Part shown: piece after piece, positions 1-6,911 of the stretch | Layout of the letters: every line of letters starts with the position of its first letter | Position numbering within the stretch: the stretch's first letter is position 1 | The notes under the pieces: generated by a model | The model's database searches: none | Told to the model about the DNA's origin: nothing | Seen by the model: the letters and a program-made list of their open reading frames with translations, nothing else | Assembly (NCBI GenBank): GCA_958427355.1 | Contig: CAUACA010000029.1 | Span: 1 to 23,569 of the forward strand | Reading direction: 5' to 3' | Origin: an uncultured Collinsella sp. | GTDB lineage: Bacteria; Actinomycetota; Coriobacteriia; Coriobacteriales; Coriobacteriaceae | Length of the DNA: 23,569 bases | Made by a program: the position numbers and the translations under genes

Positions 1-105
1 CTACCGGGAGTAGCCCCGACGGTTGACAAAACTATAGGAACACCCAATGACTACCCTGCCGTATCCGGAGCAAGGCAACGCCGCAGGTAGAGGACGGACA
101 GCGAG

Positions 106-245
106 CGACGTCCAGAGCGAACAAGTTGGCATGAAAAAGGCAAGGCATAGACCTTCTGGTCATGCCTTGCCTTTTGAATGACAAATTGTCGCTCTGGACG
201 TCGAGCAGCGTCGGCCCGTTACGCGGTTTGGTAAAACCGCGTAAC
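106..245 (-). repeat. Structured intergenic element, copy A
   Basis: Three nested or adjacent helices are visible. Helix B pairs 106-120 with 189-203 (15 bp, perfect). It encloses helix C, 135-148 with 162-175, which continues after a one-base bulge (149) as GACC/GGTC closed by the tetraloop TTCT. Helix A pairs 218-229 with 234-245 (12 bp, perfect; plus-strand loop GGTA). Helix A shares its last base with the hspR stop codon. On the minus strand helix C is followed by TTTTT, so it could terminate the heat-shock operon. The same architecture with compensatory changes recurs at 20106-20238. Sequence similarity extends left to about 73 (shared GGCAACGCC.CAGGTA). The strand is inferred from the T-run and from the position after the stop codon. 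Confidence 0.75.
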
Positions 246-661
246 TACAAATCCCCGCCGGCGCCCAGCAGCTTGCGCATGACTTGCTCGGGGTTAACTG
301 AGCCGTCGCGCGGGGCCAGGGCGGTGATCTTCTTTTGCATCTTGTACTCGTGCAGCTCGTCCTCGAGCTGGCGTACGCGGGCGCGGAGCTTCTCGTTCTC
401 GCGTTCGCGCTCCTCGGCACGCTCCTTCATATCGAGGATGCGCACCACGCCGGCGAGGTTGATGCCCTCGTCGGTCAGTTGGTTGATGAGCTCCAGGCGC
501 TCGATATCGGCACGCGAATACAGACGCGTGTTGCCGCCCGAGCGCTGGGGATTCACCAAGCCTTTGGACTCGTAGACGCGCAGAGTCTGCGGGTGCATGC
601 CGGTCAGCTCGGCCGCCACGCTGATCATGTACAGCGGTTTGTTCCTATTGTCCTCGGCCAT
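245..661 (-). CDS. hspR: HspR-type MerR-family heat-shock repressor
   Basis: 138 aa. Residues about 10-80 form a MerR-type winged helix-turn-helix: MISVAAELTGMHPQTLRVYE, then the wing with RSGGNTRLYS. Residues about 83-110 are a charged coiled coil (EERERENEKLRARVRQLEDE) suited to dimerisation. HspR in actinobacteria represses the dnaK operon, using DnaK as co-repressor, and binds inverted repeats upstream of dnaK. Being last in a dnaK-grpE-dnaJ-hspR operon is the classic arrangement and supports the assignment strongly. The ATG at 661 is preceded by AGG-rich sequence at suitable distance. The 72-bp gap from dnaJ suggests co-transcription. I could not find a clear copy of the Streptomyces HAIR operator upstream of dnaK, so the operator is unassigned. 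Confidence 0.92.
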   Translation of the reverse strand: MAEDNRNKPLYMISVAAELTGMHPQTLRVYESKGLVNPQRSGGNTRLYSRADIERLELINQLTDEGINLAGVVRILDMKERAEERERENEKLRARVRQLEDELHEYKMQKKITALAPRDGSVNPEQVMRKLLGAGGDL

Positions 662-733
662 GCTACCTGACCCCTTTCCGTCTCGTTATCGTCCATCATA
701 AGCCCGTGGGCGCGGGCGTGCGCCGCGACCGCC

Positions 734-1699
734 CTAGTACGTCGCCTTGTAACGGTTGACCTTCTCGCGATAGTCGCGTGTGTCGGTCTCGCGCAGCTTG
801 GTCATGGCATCGCGCTCGTCATCGGATAGGTTCGTGGGGACCTGCACCTTGATCTCGACGAGCAGCGCGCCTGTGCGGCCACGGTGCTTAACGTCGGGCG
901 CCCCCATTTCCTTAAAGCGGAACTTCTTGCCCGTCTGGGTACCCGCGGGCACCTTCAGACGAACCGTCGCACCGCCGGGCGTCGGCACGTCCACCGTGCA
1001 GCCGAGCGCCGCCTCGTAGACCGAGACCGGTACCTCCATGGTCACGTCGGCACCTTTGCGCTTAAACAGCGGGTGCTCCTCCACATGCGTGGTCACGACC
1101 AGGTCGCCGCGCTCGCCACCCGCAACGCCATACTCGCCGCGACGCTTGTAGCGCAGCTTGCCGCCGTCGACCGCACCCGCAGGCACCGAGACCGTAATGG
1201 TCTGCTGCTCACCTGTCGAGGGAATGCGATAGGTGACCTTGTGCGTCACACCGCGAAACGCGTCCTCGGCCGTCACATCGACGGTCAGCGACAGGTCGCC
1301 GCCCTTGCGAGCACGGCTGCGGCCAGCGCCGGCACCGGCAGCGCCCGCAGCCCCGGCAAAGCCCGAGCCCCAATCGCTGCCCCAGGCGCCGTTGCCGCTA
1401 AAGATGCTGTCGAAGATGTCGCCCCAGCCGCTGGCACCCGCGCCGGCACCGTAGCCGCCGCCATACGCGCCGCCCGCGCCCGGCATACCGCCAAACATGA
1501 GCATCTGGTCGTACTCTTTGCGCTTCTTCTCGTCCGAAAGCGTCTCATAGGCCTCGCTGATCTCCTTAAACTTGGCCTCGTCGCCGCCGGCATCGGGGTG
1601 ATATTTTTGCGCGAGCTTGCGAAACGCGCTCTTGATCTCTTTGTCGGAGGCGCTCTTGGATACGCCCAGGATGTCATAGAAGGTTTTGCCTGCAGCCAT
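734..1699 (-). CDS. dnaJ: DnaJ-family co-chaperone lacking the zinc-finger domain (CbpA/DnaJ2 type)
   Basis: 321 aa from the ATG at 1699. This start is chosen because GGAGAGGAGC lies just upstream and the J domain begins at once (MAAGKTFYDILGVSK). An in-frame ATG 11 codons earlier has no comparable ribosome site. Residues about 6-70 are the J domain with the DnaK-activating HPD at 34-36. Residues about 75-140 are a Gly/Ala-rich linker, followed by the two beta-sandwich client-binding domains to the C-terminus. The CxxCxGxG zinc-binding repeats of type I DnaJ are absent, so this is a type II protein. It stimulates DnaK ATPase and delivers clients in the cytoplasm. It is separated from grpE by a strong hairpin that may lower its expression relative to dnaK-grpE. 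Confidence 0.93.
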   Translation of the reverse strand: MAAGKTFYDILGVSKSASDKEIKSAFRKLAQKYHPDAGGDEAKFKEISEAYETLSDEKKRKEYDQMLMFGGMPGAGGAYGGGYGAGAGASGWGDIFDSIFSGNGAWGSDWGSGFAGAAGAAGAGAGRSRARKGGDLSLTVDVTAEDAFRGVTHKVTYRIPSTGEQQTITVSVPAGAVDGGKLRYKRRGEYGVAGGERGDLVVTTHVEEHPLFKRKGADVTMEVPVSVYEAALGCTVDVPTPGGATVRLKVPAGTQTGKKFRFKEMGAPDVKHRGRTGALLVEIKVQVPTNLSDDERDAMTKLRETDTRDYREKVNRYKATY

Positions 1700-1772
1700 C
1701 GTAGCTCCTCTCCTGTTACGTCCGCCGCCCATGCAGACGACGGTTCATGCTTTCATATGGCACTAGGCCAGA

Positions 1773-1802
1773 AAGGGCCCCGGGTGTTGCCCCGGGGCCC
1801 TT
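1773..1802 (-). terminator. Strong hairpin between grpE and dnaJ (possible intra-operon attenuator)
   Basis: A perfect 12-bp GC-rich stem (1773-1784 with 1791-1802) closes a 6-base loop. On the minus strand it lies immediately after the grpE stop and is followed by TCTGGCC, so the T-run is poor. It may be a partial terminator or an mRNA processing and stability element between grpE and dnaJ. Confidence 0.6.
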
Positions 1803-1807
1803 CTCAA

Positions 1808-2650
1808 TTACTCCTCGGTGCTCTCGGCCGTATCGGCCGTAGCATCCTCGGGCGCCGCTTCGGGCTCCGGTGCGGGGCGCTTCTCGCCACCGTAGGTCAC
1901 CGTCACCATCGCGGAACGCAGGATGCGATCCGCCATGCGGTAGCCCTTCTGGTACACATCGTTGACGGTCTCGTCGTACTGCGACGCGTCCTCGACGCGA
2001 CCCACGGCCTGGTGCTCGAGCGGATCGAACGCCTCGCCCTTGGGGTCGATTGGCTCAACGCCCTCGTGCGCGAACACGTCGAGCAGCTTGGCATGTACCG
2101 CGTCAACGCCATCGACGAACTGCTTAAAGTCGTCGGAAAGCTCTTGACTGCGGGCATGGTCAATCGCGCGCTCGATATCGTCGATCACCGGCAACAGCGC
2201 GGTGACAAGCTTCTCGGTCGCGCGCTCGCGCTCGGCGATACGCTCATTGGCGGTGCGGCGACGGAAGTTCTCCCAGTCGGCCTGCAGACGGGCGGTGCGC
2301 TCGGTGGCGTCCTTTGCCTTGTCCTCTGCGGCCTTCTGAGCCTCTGCCGCAGCATCGAGCTCGCTGCGCACGTCGGCGAGCTCCTTTTGGGCCTGCTCGA
2401 ACTTGAGCTTAAAGTCGTTGTCGGCGGCTTCCTCACCGGCGCGGATAGCAGCTTCCACCATCTCGTCCTCGGTCATCGTCGCCTCCTTGTTGGAATCCTC
2501 TACCTGGTTCTCGGCAGCCTCGGCGGCCGCGGCCTCGTTGGCCTCGGTATCGTCGACGGCCTCTACGGGAATCTTCACGTCCTTCTCCTCAGAGTCAACG
2601 GGGGCGGCGCCAGCGGCAGCCGCCTCCGTGCGAGCTTTACGGGCGGACAT
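1808..2650 (-). CDS. grpE: Nucleotide exchange factor GrpE
   Basis: 280 aa. GrpE releases ADP from DnaK to reset the chaperone cycle. The first about 100 residues are a long acidic, Ala-rich extension, longer than in many homologues. They are followed by the long dimerisation helix (about 90-175). The family core is visible in RLQADWENFRRRTANER and LLPVIDDIERAI, and the C-terminal beta domain contains GEAFDPLEHQAV. The ATG at 2650 begins two bases after the dnaK stop codon (2655-2653), implying translational coupling with dnaK. A second in-frame ATG at residue 59 is possible, but coupling favours the longer form. Length of the acidic tail is the only unusual feature. Confidence 0.94.
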   Translation of the reverse strand: MSARKARTEAAAAGAAPVDSEEKDVKIPVEAVDDTEANEAAAAEAAENQVEDSNKEATMTEDEMVEAAIRAGEEAADNDFKLKFEQAQKELADVRSELDAAAEAQKAAEDKAKDATERTARLQADWENFRRRTANERIAERERATEKLVTALLPVIDDIERAIDHARSQELSDDFKQFVDGVDAVHAKLLDVFAHEGVEPIDPKGEAFDPLEHQAVGRVEDASQYDETVNDVYQKGYRMADRILRSAMVTVTYGGEKRPAPEPEAAPEDATADTAESTEE

Positions 2651-2652
2651 GA

Positions 2653-4545
2653 TTACTTGTCCTCGTCGTCCACAACCTCGTAGTCGGCATCGACGACGTC
2701 ATCGTCGGCAGGCTGGGCGCCGGCGGCACCGTCGGTCTGCTGCTGAGCGTCGGCGTAGACAACCTGGGCCAGCTCATAGGCCACGGACTGCAGGGACTCG
2801 CCGGCGGCCTTGATGGCCTCGACGTCAGAGCCCTCGAGCGCTTTCTTGGCGTCGGCGATAGCGGCCTCGGCCTTGGACTTCACGTCAGCGGAAACCTTGT
2901 CGCCCAGCTCGTTGAGGGTCTGCTCGGTGGAGTAGCACAGGCTGTCGGTCTGGTTGCGGACCTCGACCTCTTCCTTCTGCTTCTTGTCCTCCTCGGCATG
3001 AGCCTCGGCGTCCTTGACCATACGATCGACTTCGTCGTCGGACAGAGCAGTGGAGCCGGAGATGGTGATCTGCTGCTCCTTGCCGGTGCCCTTGTCCTTA
3101 GCGGAGACCTTGACGATACCGTTGGCGTCGATGTCGAAGGTGACCTCGATCTGCGGCACGCCGCGGCGGGCAGCCGGGATACCGGTCAGCTGGAACTTAC
3201 CGAGCGACTTGTTGTCGCGGGCAAGCTCACGCTCGCCCTGGAGCACGTTGATCTCGACGCTGGTCTGGTTGTCGGCAGCGGTGGAGTAGACCTCGGTCTT
3301 GGAGGTCGGGATCGTGGTGTTGCGGTCGATCATCTTGGTCATGATGCCGCCCATGGTCTCGACGCCCAGCGACAGCGGGGTAACGTCGAGCAGCAGGATG
3401 CCCTCGACGTCGCCGGTGAGCACGCCGCCCTGGACGGCAGCGCCGTCGGCAACGACCTCGTCGGGGTTCACGGACATGTTGGGCTGCTTGCCGGTCATAG
3501 TCTTGACGAGCTCCTGGACGGCGGGCATACGGGTGGAGCCGCCGACGAGGATGACCTCGGTCAGATCGGAGAGCTTAAGCTTGGCGTCGCGCAGGGCGTT
3601 GGTGACAGGCTGCTTGCAGCGCTCGAGCAGGTCGCGGGTGATCTTCTCGAACTCGGCGCGGGTCAGCGTGTAGTTGAGGTGCAGCGGGCCGGACTGGTTC
3701 ATGGTAATGAACGGCAGGTTGATGGTGGTCTGCTGGGCGGCGGAGAGCTCCTTCTTGGCGTTCTCGGCGGCCTCCTTCAGACGCTGCAGGGCCATGGGGT
3801 CCTGACGCAGGTCGACACCGTTCTCCTGCTGGAACTTATCGGCCATCCAGTCGATGACGCGCTGATCCCAGTCGTCGCCGCCCAGGTGGTTGTCGCCCGA
3901 GGTGGACAGAACCTCAAACACGCCGTCGGCGAGGTCGAGGATGGAGACGTCGAAGGTGCCGCCGCCCAGGTCGAAGACCAGGATGCGCTGGTCGGTGCCC
4001 TGCTTGTCCAGGCCATAGGCAAGAGCAGCAGCGGTCGGCTCGTTGACGATACGCTTGACGTTGAGGCCGGCGATCTTACCGGCGTCCTTGGTGGCCTGAC
4101 GCTGGGCGTCGTTGAAGTAGGCCGGGACGGTGATGACGGCGTCGGTGACGGTCTCGCCCAGATACTTCTCGGCGTCAGCCTTCATCTTCGCGAGCGTCAT
4201 GGCGCTCACCTGCTCGGCGGTGTAGTCCTTGCCCTCGATGTCGACGACGGCACGGCCACCCTGGCCCTCCTTGACCTCGTACGGCACGGTCTTGATCTCG
4301 GAGGTGCACTCGGAGTACTTGCGGCCCATGAAGCGCTTGATGGAGAACACGGTGTTCTTGGGGTTGGTGACAGCCTGGTTCTTAGCGGCCTTACCCACGA
4401 CGCGGTCGCCGTCGGCACGGAAGCCCACGACGGACGGGGTGGTGCGGTCGCCCTCGGCGTTCACGATAATGGTCGGAGAACCGCCCTCGAGAACGGCCAT
4501 TGCGGAGTTAGTAGTACCAAGGTCGATACCAAGAATCTTGCCCAT
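2653..4545 (-). CDS. dnaK: Hsp70 chaperone DnaK
   Basis: 630 aa, typical length. The N-terminal ATPase domain starts with the phosphate-binding loop GIDLGTTNSAMAV and includes the second phosphate loop in VFDLGGGTFDVSIL. The interdomain linker LLLDVTPLSLGVET precedes the substrate-binding beta domain and helical lid. The tail is Gln/Ala-rich and very acidic, ending DYEVVDDEDK as is usual for bacterial DnaK. The start ATG at 4545 has AGAGAGGG about 9 bases upstream. It is the first gene of the operon with grpE, dnaJ and hspR, and would be repressed by HspR. The 650-bp upstream region holds AT-rich DNA at 4650-4700, the likely promoter zone, though I could not assign -35 and -10 boxes with confidence. 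Confidence 0.98.
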   Translation of the reverse strand: MGKILGIDLGTTNSAMAVLEGGSPTIIVNAEGDRTTPSVVGFRADGDRVVGKAAKNQAVTNPKNTVFSIKRFMGRKYSECTSEIKTVPYEVKEGQGGRAVVDIEGKDYTAEQVSAMTLAKMKADAEKYLGETVTDAVITVPAYFNDAQRQATKDAGKIAGLNVKRIVNEPTAAALAYGLDKQGTDQRILVFDLGGGTFDVSILDLADGVFEVLSTSGDNHLGGDDWDQRVIDWMADKFQQENGVDLRQDPMALQRLKEAAENAKKELSAAQQTTINLPFITMNQSGPLHLNYTLTRAEFEKITRDLLERCKQPVTNALRDAKLKLSDLTEVILVGGSTRMPAVQELVKTMTGKQPNMSVNPDEVVADGAAVQGGVLTGDVEGILLLDVTPLSLGVETMGGIMTKMIDRNTTIPTSKTEVYSTAADNQTSVEINVLQGERELARDNKSLGKFQLTGIPAARRGVPQIEVTFDIDANGIVKVSAKDKGTGKEQQITISGSTALSDDEVDRMVKDAEAHAEEDKKQKEEVEVRNQTDSLCYSTEQTLNELGDKVSADVKSKAEAAIADAKKALEGSDVEAIKAAGESLQSVAYELAQVVYADAQQQTDGAAGAQPADDDVVDADYEVVDDEDK

Positions 4546-4807
4546 TAGAAATTCCCTCTCTCTTGTGCGTTTGCACCGACTCGGCGGTCTGCCGAGCGGT
4601 GTTTCGGCTTGTCTTTCAGGATGTAGTGTATCCCCTTATGGGCCGGAATATACAAAATCTAAGTCAATTCATATAAGATTTCTTATTGCTGAGAGTTTAG
4701 GTTCTTGAATGCGCAGGTAGATGCGCTGATTGAGTTCTCGGCAAATCTATCGAGATCTATGTAGAGATGGCTGAGGTTTGCGTCCGGGGGTGCCTGGGGG
4801 CCGTCTT

Positions 4808-4982
4808 GCGGAAAGCTCATCCCAGTTTGAGCGTGGATTCCGGGTCGCAGTTTCCGTCTGAAGGCTCAACCGAAAACCGTATCCCGTTTTGAGAGCTGAT
4901 ACCGGCTCGCATTTTCCGCTAGCGGGCCTAACCGGAAACTGCGACCCGGTTTTCGGCCAAATAACGGGATGCCCTTTCCGCA
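4808..4982. repeat. Six-unit array of alternating inverted repeats, array 1
   Basis: Six related units of about 17-25 bp alternate in orientation. Forward units have the pattern GGAAA..GCATCCCGTTTTGAG or GGAAACTGCGACCCGG (starting about 4808, 4871 and 4932). Reverse units are the complement, such as CCGGGTCGCAGTTTCCG (about 4840, 4902 and 4963). Adjacent units can pair as hairpins, and distant units can also pair, for example 4840-4856 with the complement at 4932-4948. A second array with the same order occurs at 19770-19941. No spacer regularity or cas genes suggest CRISPR. It resembles a BIME-like composite of palindromic repeats. Confidence 0.8.
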
Positions 4983-5028
4983 GACGCGCTCAATAGCTCA
5001 ATATTTCAAGTCACCTTTAGCTAACATT

Positions 5029-5062
5029 TGCGCAGCTCAACGGCCCCACCTGCGCATTTTTT
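5029..5062 (+). terminator. Terminator-like hairpin upstream of the ferredoxin gene
   Basis: The stem TGCGCAG (5029-5035) pairs with CTGCGCA (5050-5056) over a 14-base loop and is followed by six T residues (5057-5062). It would stop a rightward transcript coming out of the alternating array, although no gene lies upstream on this strand. Confidence 0.5.
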
Positions 5063-5114
5063 AGTAAACCTTGGCATACTCGGCGAACGGTATGAAGATG
5101 CCGGCCAGAGGGTA

Positions 5115-5142
5115 TTGCAAACGGTCGCTCCCGTGGTATGTT
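5115..5142 (+). promoter_or_regulatory. Candidate ferredoxin promoter
   Basis: TTGCAA (5115-5120), a 16-bp spacer and TATGTT (5137-5142) form a reasonable sigma-70-type promoter about 60 bp before the ferredoxin start. It rests on consensus resemblance only. Confidence 0.35.
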
Positions 5143-5203
5143 TTTGCCCGAATCAAACCGGCGCGCATCGCCTGTAGCGTCGGTCAACAGAGAGGAAACT
5201 ACC

Positions 5204-5389
5204 ATGGCTCATCCCGTAATTGATGCCGACGAGTGCATCGCTTGTGGCGTTTGCGTCGACTCCTGCCCCGCTGGCGTTCTGGAGCTCCAGGACGTCGCTA
5301 CCGTCGCTGACGAGGACTCCTGCGTCGCCTGTGGCGCTTGCCAGGACGCTTGCCCCGCCGGCGCGATCACCGAGATCGTCGAGGAGTAA
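5204..5389 (+). CDS. Small 2[4Fe-4S] ferredoxin
   Basis: 61 aa, the usual size for clostridial-type bacterial ferredoxins. Two CxxCxxCxxxCP motifs are intact (Cys11, 14, 17, 21 and Cys40, 43, 46, 50), each set supplying ligands for a cubane cluster: CIACGVCVDSCP and CVACGACQDACP. It is a low-potential one-electron carrier in the cytoplasm, likely serving enzymes such as pyruvate:ferredoxin oxidoreductase or hydrogenase in an anaerobe. The ATG at 5204 is chosen because AGAGAGGAAAC lies just upstream and the protein begins directly with the fold; an earlier in-frame ATG at 5138 falls at the candidate -10 box. The gene appears monocistronic, with its own promoter region and a strong terminator 41 bp after the stop. 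Confidence 0.95.
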   Translation: MAHPVIDADECIACGVCVDSCPAGVLELQDVATVADEDSCVACGACQDACPAGAITEIVEE

Positions 5390-5429
5390 CAACTCCCCCA
5401 CTTGCACACTCACAAGTACACCGTGCACA

Positions 5430-5467
5430 AAAAGGAGGCCTCCGCATCGCCGCGGAGGCCTCCTTTT
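5430..5467. terminator. Bidirectional rho-independent terminator
   Basis: A perfect 16-bp stem (5430-5445 with 5452-5467) closes a 6-base loop. It starts with AAAA and ends with TTTT, so it works in either direction. It lies between the convergent ferredoxin gene and the nadABC-niaR operon and probably ends both. Confidence 0.92.
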
Positions 5468-5502
5468 GCATATGTGGGCAGCTAATTGGGGACGGTGTCG
5501 GG

Positions 5503-6048
5503 CTAGGACAAATCATCCTCGTAGGGCATTAAATCGGCTAGGTAGCCTTTCTCTTTGAGCATGGCCTCGATCTCGTCGAGGGTTTGCTCATCCTCCGCGG
5601 CGATGCGATGGAAGTGGTAGCCGCTGGTCACCGTTAGCAGCGGAAAGCTCTTGCCGCTCTCGATATCGCGCAGATAGCGCTCGACATCGCGGCGATTGCG
5701 GATGTCCAGATCAGCCGTGATCTTACCGTATACGCGGTGATTGACGATCACATTGAGCACGGAGCCGCCGGCGTCGACGATACTCGTGAGCTCATCGCCC
5801 GCCTGCTCCACGCTGTGGCGAACCTTGACCAAGCGCGTGGGCACAGCGGGGCTGCTGGGGGCCTCCTGCAGCACATAACCACGGTTGGTCGCCACGATAT
5901 CGTGCCCGTCGGCGCGCAGCAGAGCGATGTCTTGCACGACAATCTGGCGGCTCACACCCACCTCGCGGGCAAGTGCGCTGCCCGAAACGGGTCCCTTGGC
6001 TCCCTCGAGCACGGCCATGATGGCACGGCGACGCTCGCGGGCGTCCAT
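5503..6048 (-). CDS. niaR: NiaR-type transcriptional repressor of NAD biosynthesis (HTH plus 3H domain)
   Basis: 181 aa. Residues about 5-60 form an HTH_11-type winged helix (SGSALAREVGVSRQIVVQDI). Residues about 72-172 form a 3H domain named for conserved histidines, seen here as His78 (VRHSVEQ), His104 (VNHRVYG) and His145/147 (GYHFHRI). In characterised members (YrxA/NiaR of Bacillus and Thermotoga) this domain binds nicotinic acid and a metal ion, and the protein represses NAD synthesis or niacin uptake genes. It is the last gene of nadA-nadB-nadC-niaR, and its ATG overlaps the nadC stop as TAATG. It very probably controls its own operon through the palindrome at 9412-9455. Confidence 0.93.
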   Translation of the reverse strand: MDARERRRAIMAVLEGAKGPVSGSALAREVGVSRQIVVQDIALLRADGHDIVATNRGYVLQEAPSSPAVPTRLVKVRHSVEQAGDELTSIVDAGGSVLNVIVNHRVYGKITADLDIRNRRDVERYLRDIESGKSFPLLTVTSGYHFHRIAAEDEQTLDEIEAMLKEKGYLADLMPYEDDLS

Positions 6049-6908
6049 TATTTACCGTCCAACAGACGCAGGTGCTTGAGCGAGAGGTCGAGAATCGGCG
6101 CAGAGTGAGTCAGCGCCCCCGAGCTAATAAAGTCAACGCCCAGGTCGGCGAGCGCGCGGATATTGCTGGCGTCCACGTTGCCCGAGCACTCGGTCTTGGC
6201 GCGGCCGGCGATAAGCTCAATCGCGGCAGCCATATCGTCGTGGGTCATGTTGTCGAACATGATGATGTCGGCGCCGGCCTCCACAGCCTCGCGCACCATG
6301 TCCAGGTTCTCGCACTCAATCTCGACCGTCGTGGTAAACGACGCATGGGCGCGCGCCATCTCGATCGCGCGCGCCACGCCACCGGCGGCATCGATGTGGT
6401 TGTCCTTGAGCATGACGGCCGTCGACAGGTTGTAGCGGTGGTTGCTGCCGCCGCCGATCTCGACCGCCGCCTTCTCAAACACGCGCATACCCGGCGTGGT
6501 CTTGCGCGTGTCGACGAGCACAGTCTTGGTGCCCTCGAGCGCTGCAGCCATCTGGTGCGTATAGGTAGCGATGCCGCTCATGCGCTGCAGGTAGTTGAGC
6601 GCCACACGCTCGCCCGAAAGCAGCACGCGCGCGTCGCCGCGCACCTGACCCACATGGTCGCCGGCGTGCACCTCGTCGCCATCGGCAACGTCGAGCAGCA
6701 CCGAGCTCTGCGGATCCAGCAACTCAAAGGTGCGGGCAAACACATCCAAGCCGGCGATGATGCCGTCGGCCTTGGCGATAAGCTCCACCGTGGCGGGGCG
6801 CGCCGTGGGACACACGCTCGCCGTGCTCACGTCCTCGAACGTGATGTCCTCGCGCAGGGCCTGCAGAATCAGATCATCGGCGACGAGCTTCATGGTAATG
6901 GGATTCAT
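6048..6908 (-). CDS. nadC: Nicotinate-nucleotide pyrophosphorylase (quinolinate phosphoribosyltransferase)
   Basis: 286 aa, normal length. It converts quinolinate and PRPP to nicotinate mononucleotide, CO2 and pyrophosphate. The N-terminal open sandwich domain (about 1-115) is followed by the alpha/beta barrel, with the signature DTRKTTPGMRVFEKAAVEIGGGSNHRYNL-like segment at about 133-161 and LKDNHI at 167-172, which carry substrate-binding Arg, Lys and His residues. The ATG at 6908 is chosen over the one five codons later because GGAGGAG sits 8 bases upstream of it. It begins three bases after the nadB stop and its own stop overlaps the niaR start, so the genes are translationally coupled. 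Confidence 0.97.
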   Translation of the reverse strand: MNPITMKLVADDLILQALREDITFEDVSTASVCPTARPATVELIAKADGIIAGLDVFARTFELLDPQSSVLLDVADGDEVHAGDHVGQVRGDARVLLSGERVALNYLQRMSGIATYTHQMAAALEGTKTVLVDTRKTTPGMRVFEKAAVEIGGGSNHRYNLSTAVMLKDNHIDAAGGVARAIEMARAHASFTTTVEIECENLDMVREAVEAGADIIMFDNMTHDDMAAAIELIAGRAKTECSGNVDASNIRALADLGVDFISSGALTHSAPILDLSLKHLRLLDGK

Positions 6909-6911
6909 GGT

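Larger units (their letters stand above)
4546..5203. other. Large intergenic region between dnaK and ferredoxin
   Basis: This divergent gap holds, in order: an AT-rich segment (about 4650-4700) likely to carry the dnaK promoter; a small inverted repeat (4711-4715 with 4722-4726); the six-unit alternating array (4808-4982); a terminator-like hairpin reading rightward (5029-5062); and the ferredoxin promoter region. I see no convincing protein-coding gene in it. Confidence 0.7.

Noticed and set aside
1..70. Promoter at TTGACA (24-29)
   Set aside because: No -10 box at a suitable distance and no gene start follows on this strand.
2998..4548. A 516-codon open frame on the plus strand opposite dnaK, and a 599-codon one (884-2683) opposite dnaJ-grpE
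   Set aside because: They mirror strongly conserved genes on the other strand, have no recognisable domains or ribosome sites, and arise from GC-rich codon bias.
4650..4740. HspR operator (HAIR, CTTGAGT-N7-ACTCAAG) upstream of dnaK
   Set aside because: Only partial words such as CTTGAAT (4704) and TTGAGT (4730) occur, with wrong spacing and orientation. I also could not fit a -35/-10 pair around TTGACT on the minus strand with normal spacing.
4808..4982. CRISPR array
   Set aside because: Units alternate in orientation, differ in sequence, and lack uniform spacers, and there are no cas genes.
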